Of a stretch of DNA of 64,000 bases, positions 6,436 through 15,540 are shown in pieces. Position 1 is the stretch's first letter, and every line of letters starts with the position of its first letter. The notes under the pieces are model-generated. The model made no database searches and was not told where the DNA came from. It saw only the letters and a program-made list of their open reading frames with translations. Source of the DNA: Sedimentitalea todarodis (lineage in GTDB: Bacteria; Pseudomonadota; Alphaproteobacteria; Rhodobacterales; Rhodobacteraceae). The stretch covers positions 1 to 64,000 of the forward strand of contig NZ_JASMWN010000006.1 in assembly GCF_032595355.1 (NCBI RefSeq), given 5' to 3'. Both the position numbers and the translations under genes were made by a program.

Positions 6436-8403
6436 ATGCAAGTGATGTTGCGCATTCTGACAGTTCTGTTGTGCCTTTCTGCGGCCCCTTGGGGGGCTAC
6501 TTTGGCAGATGATGCGCAGAATGTGGCGCGCGCGATGGAGTTGTTGCGAAAATGGGAATGGCCCGAGGCGCTGAACGCCGCTGGCAAACCCGAGAGCGTG
6601 GCACGCGACATTGTCGAATGGCACAGACTGCGAGCCGGGCTGGGCGATGCGGATGACGTGACCGGGTTTCTCGCACGCCGCCCCGATTGGCCCGGTCTGG
6701 CCTGGCTGCGGCGTAAGACCGAGGCCGCGATAGACGTATTGCCGCCGGATGAAATCATCGCGTTTTACGAAGAGATGCCGCCGCAGTCGCCCGAAGGCGT
6801 CTTGAGTCGTGCACGGGTCCTGATCGCGAAGGGTCAAAAGGGCGATGCCGAGGCCGAACTGGTTCTGGCTTGGCGCACCATGCCGATGGGACGACTGATA
6901 CAGGCGAATTATCTGCGACAACACAAGGCCTTGCTGGCGCCGCATCACAACGCCCGTCTGGACCGGATGCTGTGGGACAACCATCTGGTCAGCGCGCGCC
7001 AGATGCTGTCGCTGGTCGATGACGACCACCGGGCGCTGGCCGAGGCTCGAATCGCCCTGCACGAAATGGCCCCCGGCGTGGATGTCCGAATCGAGGCGGT
7101 CCCCGAAGCACTGAGCGATGCGCCGGGTCTGGCCTATGATCGGTTCGTCTGGCGCGACCGCAAGGGCCGCGACGACGACGCGATAGACCTCATGATGGAG
7201 CGCAGCGCCAGCGCCCAAATGCTTGGCGAGCCCGAGAAATGGGCGCGCCGCCGTGCCAATCTGGCACGCCAGGTGATGCGCGCCGGCGAACCAGAGCGTG
7301 CCTACCAGATTGCATCGAGACATTACCTGACCGAAGGCTCCGCCTATGCAGATCTGGAATGGTTGTCCGGGTTCATTGCCCTGCGTCAACTGGAGGATCC
7401 AACCACCGCCCTTCGCCATTTCCAGCATTTCGACGCGGCCGTGGTATCACCTATTTCAAGGGGTCGTGCCGGGTACTGGCTGGGTCGGGCCCATGAGGCG
7501 TTGGGTGACAGTGACGGAGCGCATGACGCCTATTCCCAGGGAGCCGAGCACCAGACGTCATTCTACGGGTTGCTCGCGGCAGAGCAGATCGGGCGGCCCT
7601 TTGACCCGGTGCTTGCCGCCCCGCCTGACCTGCCGCCCTGGAAAGATGCCCCGTTCATGTCGTCCAGCGTGCTGGAGGCCGGAATGCTGTTGCTGGAAGC
7701 CAAAGAACTGGATCTCGCAGAACGGTTTCTCGCGCATCTGGTCGAAAGCCTTGACCCGGTACAGGCCGGACAACTGGGCGAGATGGTGATTGATATCGGC
7801 CAGCCGCATCTGGCGGTGATGATCGCCAAGCGCGCGGCGCAACAGGCTATGGTGCTGCATGCCGCCTACTATCCCTTGCATCCCGTCGCGGAGATGAATC
7901 TGCCGATGGCCCCCGAGATGACGCTGGCGATTGCCCGACGCGAGAGCGAATTTGACCCCAAGGTGATCAGCGGCGCGGGCGCGCGCGGATTGATGCAGGT
8001 TATGCCCGCAACCGCAAGTGCCGTGGCTGCGGACATGGGCATCGCCGCCGCCCACAAGACGTCACGGCTGATCGCGGAATGGGAATACAATGCAAGGCTC
8101 GGCGCCCGCTACCTGGCCGGGCTGGCGGGCGGCTTCAACGGCAACGTGGTAATGATGGCGGCGGGCTATAACGCCGGGCCTGGTCGGCCGCTGCAATGGG
8201 CGCTGGACTTTGGCGATCCGCGCAGCCCGGACGTGGATGTGATCGACTGGATCGAGTTCATTCCGTTCAACGAGACGCGCAACTACGTGATGCGGGTGAC
8301 CGAGAGCCTGCCGGTCTATCGCGCACGGCTGGGCGGTGCGGCGTTGCCGATCCCGTTTTCACGGGAACTGGCGGGCTCAACTCTTAACGCGTTCGCGCCA
8401 TAA
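6436..8403 (+). CDS. slt: Soluble lytic murein transglycosylase (Slt70-like)
   Basis: About 655 aa. A signal peptide (MQVMLRILTVLLCLSAAP, cleaved near TLA-DD) sends it to the periplasm. A long alpha-helical superhelix follows, and the C-terminal SLT domain has the catalytic glutamate in ARRESEFDP, then GARGLMQVMPATA and AAGYNAGPGRP, matching family 1 lytic transglycosylases that cleave glycan strands to 1,6-anhydro-MurNAc ends. An in-frame ATG at 6376 would put 20 odd residues ahead of the signal peptide, so 6436 (or 6445) is the likelier start. It is divergent from dapA, and its last 27 bp overlap the convergent DMT permease gene. Confidence 0.92.
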   Translation: MQVMLRILTVLLCLSAAPWGATLADDAQNVARAMELLRKWEWPEALNAAGKPESVARDIVEWHRLRAGLGDADDVTGFLARRPDWPGLAWLRRKTEAAIDVLPPDEIIAFYEEMPPQSPEGVLSRARVLIAKGQKGDAEAELVLAWRTMPMGRLIQANYLRQHKALLAPHHNARLDRMLWDNHLVSARQMLSLVDDDHRALAEARIALHEMAPGVDVRIEAVPEALSDAPGLAYDRFVWRDRKGRDDDAIDLMMERSASAQMLGEPEKWARRRANLARQVMRAGEPERAYQIASRHYLTEGSAYADLEWLSGFIALRQLEDPTTALRHFQHFDAAVVSPISRGRAGYWLGRAHEALGDSDGAHDAYSQGAEHQTSFYGLLAAEQIGRPFDPVLAAPPDLPPWKDAPFMSSSVLEAGMLLLEAKELDLAERFLAHLVESLDPVQAGQLGEMVIDIGQPHLAVMIAKRAAQQAMVLHAAYYPLHPVAEMNLPMAPEMTLAIARRESEFDPKVISGAGARGLMQVMPATASAVAADMGIAAAHKTSRLIAEWEYNARLGARYLAGLAGGFNGNVVMMAAGYNAGPGRPLQWALDFGDPRSPDVDVIDWIEFIPFNETRNYVMRVTESLPVYRARLGGAALPIPFSRELAGSTLNAFAP

Positions 8404-9264
8404 GGTGAACAGCCCTGCCGCAACGATGATCGCGGTCCCGATAGCGACGTTGTCGCGCAGGGTCTCACCAAAAACCAGCAAGCCAAGCAACGAGGCAAAG
8501 ACCAGCTGGAAATAGGCAAAGGGCTGGACCGCGCTGGCCTCTGCCGCCTCGTAACAGCGGATCAGCAGCCAATGGCCCAGAACCCCGGTGATGCAGAGCG
8601 TGATCATCCATAGCCAGTCCGGCCCGGCCATCGGCTGCCAGAACCAGATGCCGATACCCGTCATCAGGACCGCACCGACTGTGCCGGTGTAGAAAAAGCT
8701 GGTCGCCGTGGTGTCGCGCCGCGCCGCGTATCGGTTGAGCAACCCATAGACCGCGAACATGATTGCCGAGACCAGCGGGATGATCGCCGCCGGATCAAAC
8801 ACACCAAAGCCCGGTTGCAAGATGATCAGAACCCCGACAAAGCCGACGGCGATGGCGCTCCACCGTCGCCACCCGACCTTTTCGCCCAGGATCGGCCCGG
8901 ACAGCGCAGCGATCAGGAGCGGATAGCACGCAAAGACCGCATGGCTCTCGATCAGACCCAGCAGCGTGAAACCGAATACTGCGACACAGATTTCAGTGGC
9001 CAGCAGCAGACCACGCGTGATTTGTATCGCCGGTTGCGACGTTCGGATTGCGGCGCGCAGCCCGCCGCGCGCACGGGCGGCCAGCGCTATCACGAAGGCG
9101 GCAAAGAACCAGTAGCGGATCATCACCACCATCATCGTGTTGTATTCACTGGCCAGATGACGCGAAATCCCATCCTGAAGCGCGAATACGATGGTGGTGG
9201 CAATCATCAGCGTGACGCCAAGCGGGACGTTGTTGGACTGCTGCGACAGGTTGGGCGCGCTCAT
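8377..9264 (-). CDS. DMT superfamily (EamA) permease
   Basis: 295 aa with about ten hydrophobic segments arranged as two EamA repeats. The first begins VPLGVTLMIATTIVFALQDG; the second begins IIPLVSAIMFAVYGLLNRYA and ends in FGETLRDNVAIGTAIIVAAGL. Family members export amino acids or other metabolites; the substrate here cannot be told. The reading frame is open much further upstream, but the hydrophobic protein starts at ATG 9264, which overlaps the mnmD stop by 4 bp (ATGA), implying coupled translation. Confidence 0.88.
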   Translation of the reverse strand: MSAPNLSQQSNNVPLGVTLMIATTIVFALQDGISRHLASEYNTMMVVMIRYWFFAAFVIALAARARGGLRAAIRTSQPAIQITRGLLLATEICVAVFGFTLLGLIESHAVFACYPLLIAALSGPILGEKVGWRRWSAIAVGFVGVLIILQPGFGVFDPAAIIPLVSAIMFAVYGLLNRYAARRDTTATSFFYTGTVGAVLMTGIGIWFWQPMAGPDWLWMITLCITGVLGHWLLIRCYEAAEASAVQPFAYFQLVFASLLGLLVFGETLRDNVAIGTAIIVAAGLFTLWRERVKS

Positions 9265-9929
9265 GCGAGGGCCCCCCGAACCATATGCCGTTTGCGCCCG
9301 TATCCCGGAACGCGTGTCACGGCAAAGCCCGCATCGTTCAATCCGCGCCGCACGAACCCTGCCGCGGTATAGGTCGCGACCGTGCCGCCGGGGGTGGTGT
9401 GGCGGGCAACCTCCGACAACAGGGCGTCGCCCCAGAGTTCCGGGTTCTTTGCAGGCGAGAAGCCGTCGAGAAACCACGCATCGGCGTGCCCCGCCCATGT
9501 CGGCAAGGTCTGGCGCGCATCGCCGGTGATGACCTTCAGGTGCATCGTGCCCAGATCGCAGGCCCCCTCCCCTGTCCAGACCTCAAGGAACCGATCCCTC
9601 CACGAAGACAACGATGGAAAGGCCCCGAGCGCCTGCGCCATGTCGACAGGCGTCATCGGGAAGGCCTCAAAGCTGGTGAATTGCAGCGGAGACCGGTGCC
9701 CCGCCTCTTCCCACGCCGCCCATGCGGTCAGCATGTTCAACCCGGTGCCAAAGCCAAGCTCGGCAATATGGAACCCGTCGAAAAACCGATCCGGCAGGTC
9801 ATTGCCATCCAGAAACACGTGCCGTGTCTCGGCCAGCCCGTTTTCGAGGCTGAAATACGGATCGTCAAACCGGGTCGAAACCGGCACATGGCCATCGCGC
9901 CACTGCAATTCTGCCTGCTGGTCCTGCAT
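9261..9929 (-). CDS. mnmD: tRNA (5-methylaminomethyl-2-thiouridine)(34)-methyltransferase MnmD
   Basis: 222 aa from ATG 9929. A stand-alone version of the N-terminal methyltransferase domain of MnmC (formerly DUF752). It has HVFLDGNDLP early, the SAM-binding ELGFGTGLN at 57-65 and DAWFLDGFSPAKNPELW, the family hallmark. It makes the final SAM-dependent step to mnm5s2U34 in tRNAs for Lys, Glu and Gln. An in-frame ATG at 9977 adds 16 residues lacking similarity to the family. The FAD partner is encoded divergently from 9994. Confidence 0.9.
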   Translation of the reverse strand: MQDQQAELQWRDGHVPVSTRFDDPYFSLENGLAETRHVFLDGNDLPDRFFDGFHIAELGFGTGLNMLTAWAAWEEAGHRSPLQFTSFEAFPMTPVDMAQALGAFPSLSSWRDRFLEVWTGEGACDLGTMHLKVITGDARQTLPTWAGHADAWFLDGFSPAKNPELWGDALLSEVARHTTPGGTVATYTAAGFVRRGLNDAGFAVTRVPGYGRKRHMVRGALA

Positions 9930-9993
9930 GTCCGGAGTCCGTAAGAATGTCTGGCAACGCCGCGAGACATGGCGCAAGGAGTGGAATTAGGCA

Positions 9994-11031
9994 ATGGTCG
10001 ATGTAACGATACGCGGCGCGGGCATCTTTGGCCTGTCGATCGCCTGGACCTGTGCCCGCCGTGGCGCATCTGTGCAGGTGGTTGACCCCAACGGCCCCGC
10101 ATCCGGCGCGTCCGGCGGGATCGTCGGGGCGCTGGCGCCGCACGTCCCGGAGAACTGGAACACCAAAAAGGCGTTTCAGCTTGAGAGCCTGCTGATGGCC
10201 CCGGATTTCTGGCAAGATGTCGAAGCAACCGGCGGTGTTACGGCAGGCTATGGTCGAACCGGCCGCCTGCAACCCATCGCCGATGAACGCGCACTGGATC
10301 TCGCGCAGCGGCGGGCGGTGAACGCAGAGAGCCTCTGGCAAGGGCAGGCAGTGTGGACCGTACGCCATGCCGCTGATCTGGGCCCGTTTGCCCCATCCAG
10401 CGCCACCGGTCAAGTCATTCACGACACCCTCAGCGCGCGGATACATCCAAGACGCGCATGCGCGGCGCTGGTGGCCGCGCTCGGCGTACGTGGCGTGCCG
10501 ATTTTAGCGGATGCACCGGATCGCGGGCAGATCGTACATGCCACCGGGGTAGATGGCTTGGCCGACCTGTCGCACGCGCGGGGCAAGTCCGTGGGTGTTG
10601 GCGTCAAGGGCCAGGCGGCGCTATTGCGGTTTGATGCGGGTGAAGATGCTCCGCAACTCTTTGTCGACGGTCTGCACCTGATCCCCCACGCGGATGGAAC
10701 CCTTGCCATCGGCTCGACCAGCGAACGTGACTATGACGATGCCCGGACAACCGATGCCTTGCTGGACGACGTGATCGAACGGGCGGTCGCCGCGATGCCG
10801 ATCCTGCACGGCGTTGCGGTGATTGAACGCTGGGCTGGCATTCGTCCACGCGCCAAGAGCCGCGCGCCAATGCTGGGCCGTTGGCCGGACAGGCCGGATC
10901 ATTTCATCGCGAATGGTGGTTTCAAGATCGGGTTTGGCATGGCCCCGAAGGTGGCGCAGGTCATGGCCGATCTGTTGCTTGACGGACAAGACGCCATCCC
11001 CGAGGGTTTTCGGGTAGAGGCCTCCTTGTAG
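9994..11031 (+). CDS. FAD-dependent oxidoreductase, MnmC oxidase-domain-like
   Basis: 345 aa DAO-fold protein. The N-terminal GAGIFG (8-13) binds the ADP part of FAD, SGASGGIVGALAPH resembles the MnmC(o) segment after the dinucleotide fold, and the C-terminal ERWAGIRPRAKSRAPMLG with FIANGGFKIGFGMAP closes the FAD site. In E. coli MnmC this domain removes the carboxymethyl group from cmnm5U34 before methylation. Its position back to back with mnmD (64 bp apart) supports the same role, but glycine or sarcosine oxidase-like activity cannot be excluded. Confidence 0.8.
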   Translation: MVDVTIRGAGIFGLSIAWTCARRGASVQVVDPNGPASGASGGIVGALAPHVPENWNTKKAFQLESLLMAPDFWQDVEATGGVTAGYGRTGRLQPIADERALDLAQRRAVNAESLWQGQAVWTVRHAADLGPFAPSSATGQVIHDTLSARIHPRRACAALVAALGVRGVPILADAPDRGQIVHATGVDGLADLSHARGKSVGVGVKGQAALLRFDAGEDAPQLFVDGLHLIPHADGTLAIGSTSERDYDDARTTDALLDDVIERAVAAMPILHGVAVIERWAGIRPRAKSRAPMLGRWPDRPDHFIANGGFKIGFGMAPKVAQVMADLLLDGQDAIPEGFRVEASL

Positions 11032-11067
11032 CGCGCGATTTCGCATGGCCGCATCAGGATCGCTTGA

Positions 11068-11880
11068 CTACAGCATAGGCACCGCATTCGCCGTCATCAC
11101 CGTGCGCCCGTCCGGACCGCGCACCCAAAGGTCGGTGTCATGGCGGCACAGGCTGGCGGTTTCAAACTCCATCAGCGGCGAGGCGGCCCGGTAGGAGAAC
11201 TGGGCCAGCGGGCCGATCAATTCACGGGCCATCAGCATAAGGTGTTGCGCCAGCAGCGGACCATGCACCACCAACCCATCATAGCCTTCGACCTCGCGGG
11301 CATAGTTGAGGTCATAGTGGATGCGATGACCATTGAAGGTGAGCGCCGAGTACCGAAACAGCTGGATCGGATCAAAGCGCCGCTCGCGCAATTCGGTTTC
11401 GTCCTTGCGGGCGGCGGGCGGCACCGGGCGTGGCGCATCATGGCTGGGGTCCTGACGATAGACCAGATCCTGCCATTCGGTGAGGCAGACCCGATCAGTC
11501 TGCCGGTACTCGTGGCGCAGCGTCACAAAGGCCAGAGGACCGCTGCGCCCATGCTTGTGCACGACGGTTTCAACCGTGCTGTGACGTTCGGCCGAAACGC
11601 CGGCGCGCAGTTCATGGGCAAAGCCGAGCCGACCACCCGCCCACATCCGACGTGGCAGACCGAGATCAGGGATCAGCCCGACGCCAAGGCGCGGATGACC
11701 GTCACGACCAAGATCGGTGGCCGGTTGGGGAGACCAGAAATAGAGCTGATGAAAGAACGGCGGCAGCGGGCTGCCCGCCTCGATATCGGGTGCCTGCCCA
11801 AGCGCGATCTGAAACGCCTGCGCGCGCGCCGGATCGAGAAGATCGTGTTGGGTTTCCGTGGCGGGATGGGCATACTTCAT
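11068..11880 (-). CDS. MaoC/hotdog-fold dehydratase family protein (mesaconyl-C4-CoA hydratase-like)
   Basis: 270 aa. The N-terminal half has the FAS1-like dehydratase pattern (PLPPFFHQLYFW, GLPRRMWAGGRL); the C-terminal half has the hotdog core FRYSALTFNGHRIHYDLNYA followed by EGYDGLVVHGPLLA. The NxHRIHYD and HGPLLA segments match the mesaconyl-C4-CoA/3-methylfumaryl-CoA hydratase and HTD2 group, which hydrate branched unsaturated acyl-CoA thioesters. No neighbour belongs to the same pathway, so the substrate is a guess. Confidence 0.75.
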   Translation of the reverse strand: MKYAHPATETQHDLLDPARAQAFQIALGQAPDIEAGSPLPPFFHQLYFWSPQPATDLGRDGHPRLGVGLIPDLGLPRRMWAGGRLGFAHELRAGVSAERHSTVETVVHKHGRSGPLAFVTLRHEYRQTDRVCLTEWQDLVYRQDPSHDAPRPVPPAARKDETELRERRFDPIQLFRYSALTFNGHRIHYDLNYAREVEGYDGLVVHGPLLAQHLMLMARELIGPLAQFSYRAASPLMEFETASLCRHDTDLWVRGPDGRTVMTANAVPML

Positions 11881-12008
11881 GACCCGCAGTCTACAGCATT
11901 TCGGATTGAATCTGTATCACATATCGCCGGGTGATACCTTACGCATCCAGTCAAGCTTGCACCGCCAAACGCCCGAAACGCGCCGCAATCAACAACCGAG
12001 CGCCGGCT

Positions 12009-12569
12009 TCAGCGGTCGATTTCAGCCCGCAGCTTGTCCATGAGCCCCTGCAATGTCTTGATGTAAAGATCGCTCTTGAGCTGCCCGTTATCATCGAACT
12101 GGTTTCGTGTGTCGGCGAGGTGAAACTCCGGCCCTTGCAGGATGCGCGGCTGAAAGGCCACCATCATGGCGCGCAGGATCGACTGGGATCGTTCTCCACC
12201 CGCCCGACCTGCGGCTGCGGACATCACGGCAACCGGCTTGTCCTGCCATGGCCTGGTCTTGGTCCGGCTGATCCAGTCCAGCGCGTTCTTGAGCACACCG
12301 GACGGAGCCTTGTTGTATTCCGGTGTCGAGATCACGACGGCATCAGCGGCGGCGATTTGGTCGGCGAGGACCTGTACCTCATCCGGAATGCCTGGCCCAT
12401 CCTCTATGTCGCCATCATAGAGTGGCAAGCGCAGATTGGCCTCGGTAAAGTCGCATGGGCCAAAGAGCCGTGCCGCTTCGTGGATCAGCCTGGAATTGGT
12501 CGAACCAGCCCGCAAGGCGCCCGAAAGACCCAGAAGAGTTGGTTGTTTCATGTTTTTCCCAGTCATCAT
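12009..12569 (-). CDS. NADPH-dependent FMN reductase family protein
   Basis: 186 aa flavodoxin-like fold. The phosphate-binding loop for FMN is LSGALRAGSTNSRL, then ISTPEYNKAPSGVLKNALDW, the hallmark of the ArsH/ChrR/azoreductase-like group, and MSAAAGRAGGERSQ. It likely reduces FMN, quinones or chromate with NAD(P)H in the cytosol. Translation may start at the second in-frame Met, ATG 12551 (MKQPTLLGLSG), giving 180 aa. It is transcribed alone, downstream of the OmpA-like lipoprotein gene with a 42-bp gap. Confidence 0.85.
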   Translation of the reverse strand: MMTGKNMKQPTLLGLSGALRAGSTNSRLIHEAARLFGPCDFTEANLRLPLYDGDIEDGPGIPDEVQVLADQIAAADAVVISTPEYNKAPSGVLKNALDWISRTKTRPWQDKPVAVMSAAAGRAGGERSQSILRAMMVAFQPRILQGPEFHLADTRNQFDDNGQLKSDLYIKTLQGLMDKLRAEIDR

Positions 12570-12611
12570 TGCAGGGCCACACAGGCAGCTTCAGCGGCAA
12601 AGCCGGCAGGG

Positions 12612-13271
12612 TCAGGAGTTTCTGGGGATCACGACGATTTCGACACGTCGGTTCTGCGCCCGCCCCTCGGCGGTCAGGTTTGACGCCAGCGGCTGTTCTT
12701 CGCCTTTTCCGTAGGTATTGATCCGGCCAGAGCTGACTCCGCCATTTTGCAGGATGCTGGCAACCGAATTGGCGCGGCGCAGCGACAGGCCGAGGTTATA
12801 GGTGGCGTCGCCAGTGCTGTCGGTATGGCCGACCACCTGCACGGTGCTGTCAGGATAGCGCAGCAGATTCTGGGCGACACGTCCGATATCCGCACGCAAT
12901 GACGGGGTGACATCGGCGCTGTCGGTGGCAAAGGTGATATCCTGTGGCAAGGTGACGATCAGGCGGTCACCGGCATTGGTGATGGTAATCCCATCGCTGG
13001 CCAGTTGCGACCGTAACTCGGCGGCCTGCTTGTCAAGCTCGTTGCCCACAATACCCCCTGCGGCGGCGCCCGCAGCAGCGCCGAGCAGGATATTCCCGCC
13101 CTCGCCGCCTGTCGCGGCAGACAGCCCGGCGCCAACCACAGCCCCGAGGAGCGCGCCTTGCTTGGCCTTGGCGTTGGGGTCGGCCGTACCCCCCAGAGCG
13201 GACGGATCGTTACAGGCGCTCAGGACGAGCGAAGCGGCCAGAGCCGCACCTATCGAATACTTGGAGATCAT
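12612..13271 (-). CDS. OmpA-family outer-membrane lipoprotein with glycine-zipper segment
   Basis: 219 aa. A lipoprotein signal peptide ends in the lipobox LSAC (Cys20). Residues 38-80 are a glycine-zipper (GALLGAVVGAGLSAATG, AAAGAAAGGIVGNELD), then a C-terminal OmpA/MotB domain with VQVVGHTDSTGDATYN and LSLRRANSVASIL, and the arginine of AQNRRVEIVV that binds diaminopimelate. The layout matches YiaD/Pal-like proteins that anchor the outer membrane to peptidoglycan. The gene stands alone with a roughly 130-bp upstream gap. Confidence 0.9.
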   Translation of the reverse strand: MISKYSIGAALAASLVLSACNDPSALGGTADPNAKAKQGALLGAVVGAGLSAATGGEGGNILLGAAAGAAAGGIVGNELDKQAAELRSQLASDGITITNAGDRLIVTLPQDITFATDSADVTPSLRADIGRVAQNLLRYPDSTVQVVGHTDSTGDATYNLGLSLRRANSVASILQNGGVSSGRINTYGKGEEQPLASNLTAEGRAQNRRVEIVVIPRNS

Positions 13272-13399
13272 TGTTCATGTACCTTCTGCTCGCGCCCTGT
13301 TCCGGCAGGGCTGGTTGCGCGCAGTATAGCATGATCCGCATGCCCGGTCTCAAGCCACATTATCGAGAGTGACGGCAGTTTATCGCCGGACGCAGGTTT

Positions 13400-14248
13400 T
13401 CACGCTTCGGCCCGCGCGGATTCATAGGCAAGCAGCGCGCGTTTCACCGGCAAACCCCAATGATAACCGCCCAGACCACCGGATTTGCGCAGGGCGCGGT
13501 GGCAGGGGATCAGCCAGCTGACCGGGTTGCGCCCCACCGCCGTGCCAACCGCGCGCACTGCCTTGGGGTGCCCGATGGCTTCGGCAATCTCGGAATAGGT
13601 GGTGACATGGCCCGATGGGATGGCGAGCAATGCCTCCCAGACCTTGATCTGAAACGGCGCGCCGATCATGTAGAGCGGGGCCCTTTCATCCGCCGGCTGT
13701 GCCCCGAAGGCGGCGCGTACCCAGGGTCGCAAAACGTCCGGATTTTCCACGAACTCGGCCAGCGGCCAACGGGCGGTCAGATCGTCCATCGCCGCCTCCT
13801 CGCCGGTCTCGGACGCAAAGCCGAGACCGCAAATGCCCTTTTCGGTGCCCATCACAAGTGCCGCACCAAAGGGACTGTCAAACCAACCCCAGAAAATCGT
13901 CAGCCCCGCGCCCTTGGCCGCGAACTCGCCCGGGCTCATCGCTTCCCACCGGAGAAACAGATCATGCAGGCGACCCGACCCGGACAGGCCGCTGCTGTGG
14001 CTGGTCTCGAGCGTGGTGAAACGATCGCGCAACAGCGCCTTGGCATGTCCAAGCGTCAGATATTGCTGATATCGTTTGGGCGAAACCCCGACCCAGCGGG
14101 AAAACAGGCGCTGAAAATGCGCCGGGCTCATATCCATCTTTGCCGCCAGCTGTTCGAGCGTCTGGGTTTCGCCGCCATCGTCGATCAGATCGATCGCGCG
14201 TCGCATGACGTTGAAATGGTAACCGTCTTCCTGGATTTGCACGTTCAT
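13400..14248 (-). CDS. AraC-type HTH / methylated-DNA-protein cysteine methyltransferase fusion (Ada-like)
   Basis: 282 aa. The N-terminus (15-85) is an AraC-type helix-turn-helix (LEQLAAKMDMSPAHFQRLFSR), and the C-terminus is an Ogt domain with the acceptor Cys249 in IPCHR and the DNA-binding AIGHPKAVRAVGTAVGRNP. It repairs O6-methylguanine by suicide transfer. The N-terminal zinc domain of E. coli Ada, which senses phosphotriester damage through Cys38, is missing, so autoregulation in the Ada manner is uncertain. It is divergent from the P1 peptidase gene. Confidence 0.9.
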   Translation of the reverse strand: MNVQIQEDGYHFNVMRRAIDLIDDGGETQTLEQLAAKMDMSPAHFQRLFSRWVGVSPKRYQQYLTLGHAKALLRDRFTTLETSHSSGLSGSGRLHDLFLRWEAMSPGEFAAKGAGLTIFWGWFDSPFGAALVMGTEKGICGLGFASETGEEAAMDDLTARWPLAEFVENPDVLRPWVRAAFGAQPADERAPLYMIGAPFQIKVWEALLAIPSGHVTTYSEIAEAIGHPKAVRAVGTAVGRNPVSWLIPCHRALRKSGGLGGYHWGLPVKRALLAYESARAEA

Positions 14249-14396
14249 GACCTGTTGTCCTTTGTCTGTGGTCCCAAACTAGGACATGCCGGTTGCCGAG
14301 GCGACCCGGAACTTGCGGTTTTGAACGGCGTGCACCACGGCCATTGCATGGGGGGAGAGGCTGCCCCATTCTGCAGCGACAGACAGGAGACGATCC

Positions 14397-15470
14397 ATGC
14401 ATCCAATCCGAGCCCGCGACCTTGGCCTGCCTTTTGCGGGACGCCCCGGACCTTACAACGCGATCACCGATATCGCCGGGGTCACGGTCGGGTTTACCAC
14501 GCTCACCGATCCGGCACGTGACATGCGCACCGGCGTGACGGCGATCATTCCACGCGGGACCAGCGCCGCGCCGATGCCGGTCTGGGCCGGACAATACAGC
14601 CTGAATGGCAATGGCGAGCTGACGGGCAGCCACTGGATCAAGGATGCGGGGTACTTCATCGGCCCGGTCTGTATCACCAATACGCATGGCGTTGGCGCGG
14701 TGCATTCCGGCGCGACCCGTTGGATGATTGACACCTATGCCGAGTTCTTTCGTGACAATCATGCCTGGGCAATGCCGGTGGTAGGCGAGACCTATGACGG
14801 CGTGCTGAACGATATCAATGCCATGTTCGTTGAGCCGCACCACGCGATTTCGGCGCTGCAAGGCGCGACGAGCGGGCCGGTTGCCGAAGGCTCCGTCGGG
14901 GGCGGCAACGGGATGATCTGCTACGAGTTCAAGGGCGGCACCGGTACGTCGTCACGACAGGTTGTGATAGGCGAGGCGACATACACGATCGGCGCGCTGG
15001 TGCAGGCCAATTTCGGCATTCGGCCCTGGTTGAACATTCTCGGCTACCCGGTTGGCCGGATGATGCCCGACGGCGCGCTGTTTTCGCAGGAAACCGGATC
15101 AATCATCGTTGTTCTGGGCACGGACGCGCCGCTTTCCGGGCTGTCCCTGCGCCAGATCGCCAAACGCGCCGCCATCGGCATCGGACGCACCGGCACGCCC
15201 GGCGGCAACAGTTCAGGAGATATCTTTCTGGCGTTCTCGACCGCCAACCCCGGACCGATGCCACAACATGCGCCCATGGTGCAGCACCCCGCGACACTCA
15301 ACACCGAGCGGCTTGATCCACTCTATCTCGGCGCGGTCGAGGCGGTAGAAGAGGCCGTGATCAACGCCCTCGTCGCGGGCGAGGATACACCCACGGTCAA
15401 ACCACGCGGGCACCTCTGTCGCGGCATCGACCGGAGCGCGCTGGCCGCGCTGTTTCAACGGTCGGCATGA
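14397..15470 (+). CDS. P1 family (DmpA/BapA-type) aminopeptidase
   Basis: 357 aa Ntn-type hydrolase. It begins ARDLGLPFAGRPGPYNAITDIAGVTVG (in part IAGVTVGFTTL), has NTHGVGAVHSGATRW and EGSVGGGNGMICYEFKGGTGTSSR, and the autocleavage site region GTPGGNSSGDIFLAF. In DmpA self-cleavage before a Ser creates the N-terminal nucleophile; the corresponding Ser lies in GGNSSGD. Relatives cleave D-amino acid amides or beta-peptides. No signal peptide is seen, so it should be cytosolic. AGGAGA lies 7 bp before the ATG. Confidence 0.88.
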   Translation: MHPIRARDLGLPFAGRPGPYNAITDIAGVTVGFTTLTDPARDMRTGVTAIIPRGTSAAPMPVWAGQYSLNGNGELTGSHWIKDAGYFIGPVCITNTHGVGAVHSGATRWMIDTYAEFFRDNHAWAMPVVGETYDGVLNDINAMFVEPHHAISALQGATSGPVAEGSVGGGNGMICYEFKGGTGTSSRQVVIGEATYTIGALVQANFGIRPWLNILGYPVGRMMPDGALFSQETGSIIVVLGTDAPLSGLSLRQIAKRAAIGIGRTGTPGGNSSGDIFLAFSTANPGPMPQHAPMVQHPATLNTERLDPLYLGAVEAVEEAVINALVAGEDTPTVKPRGHLCRGIDRSALAALFQRSA

Positions 15471-15540
15471 TCGCGGATCGGTTGCAACCACTAGCCGCCC
15501 GGCATAACTAGTTGACGTAGGGTAAAACGAGGGCAGGAAC

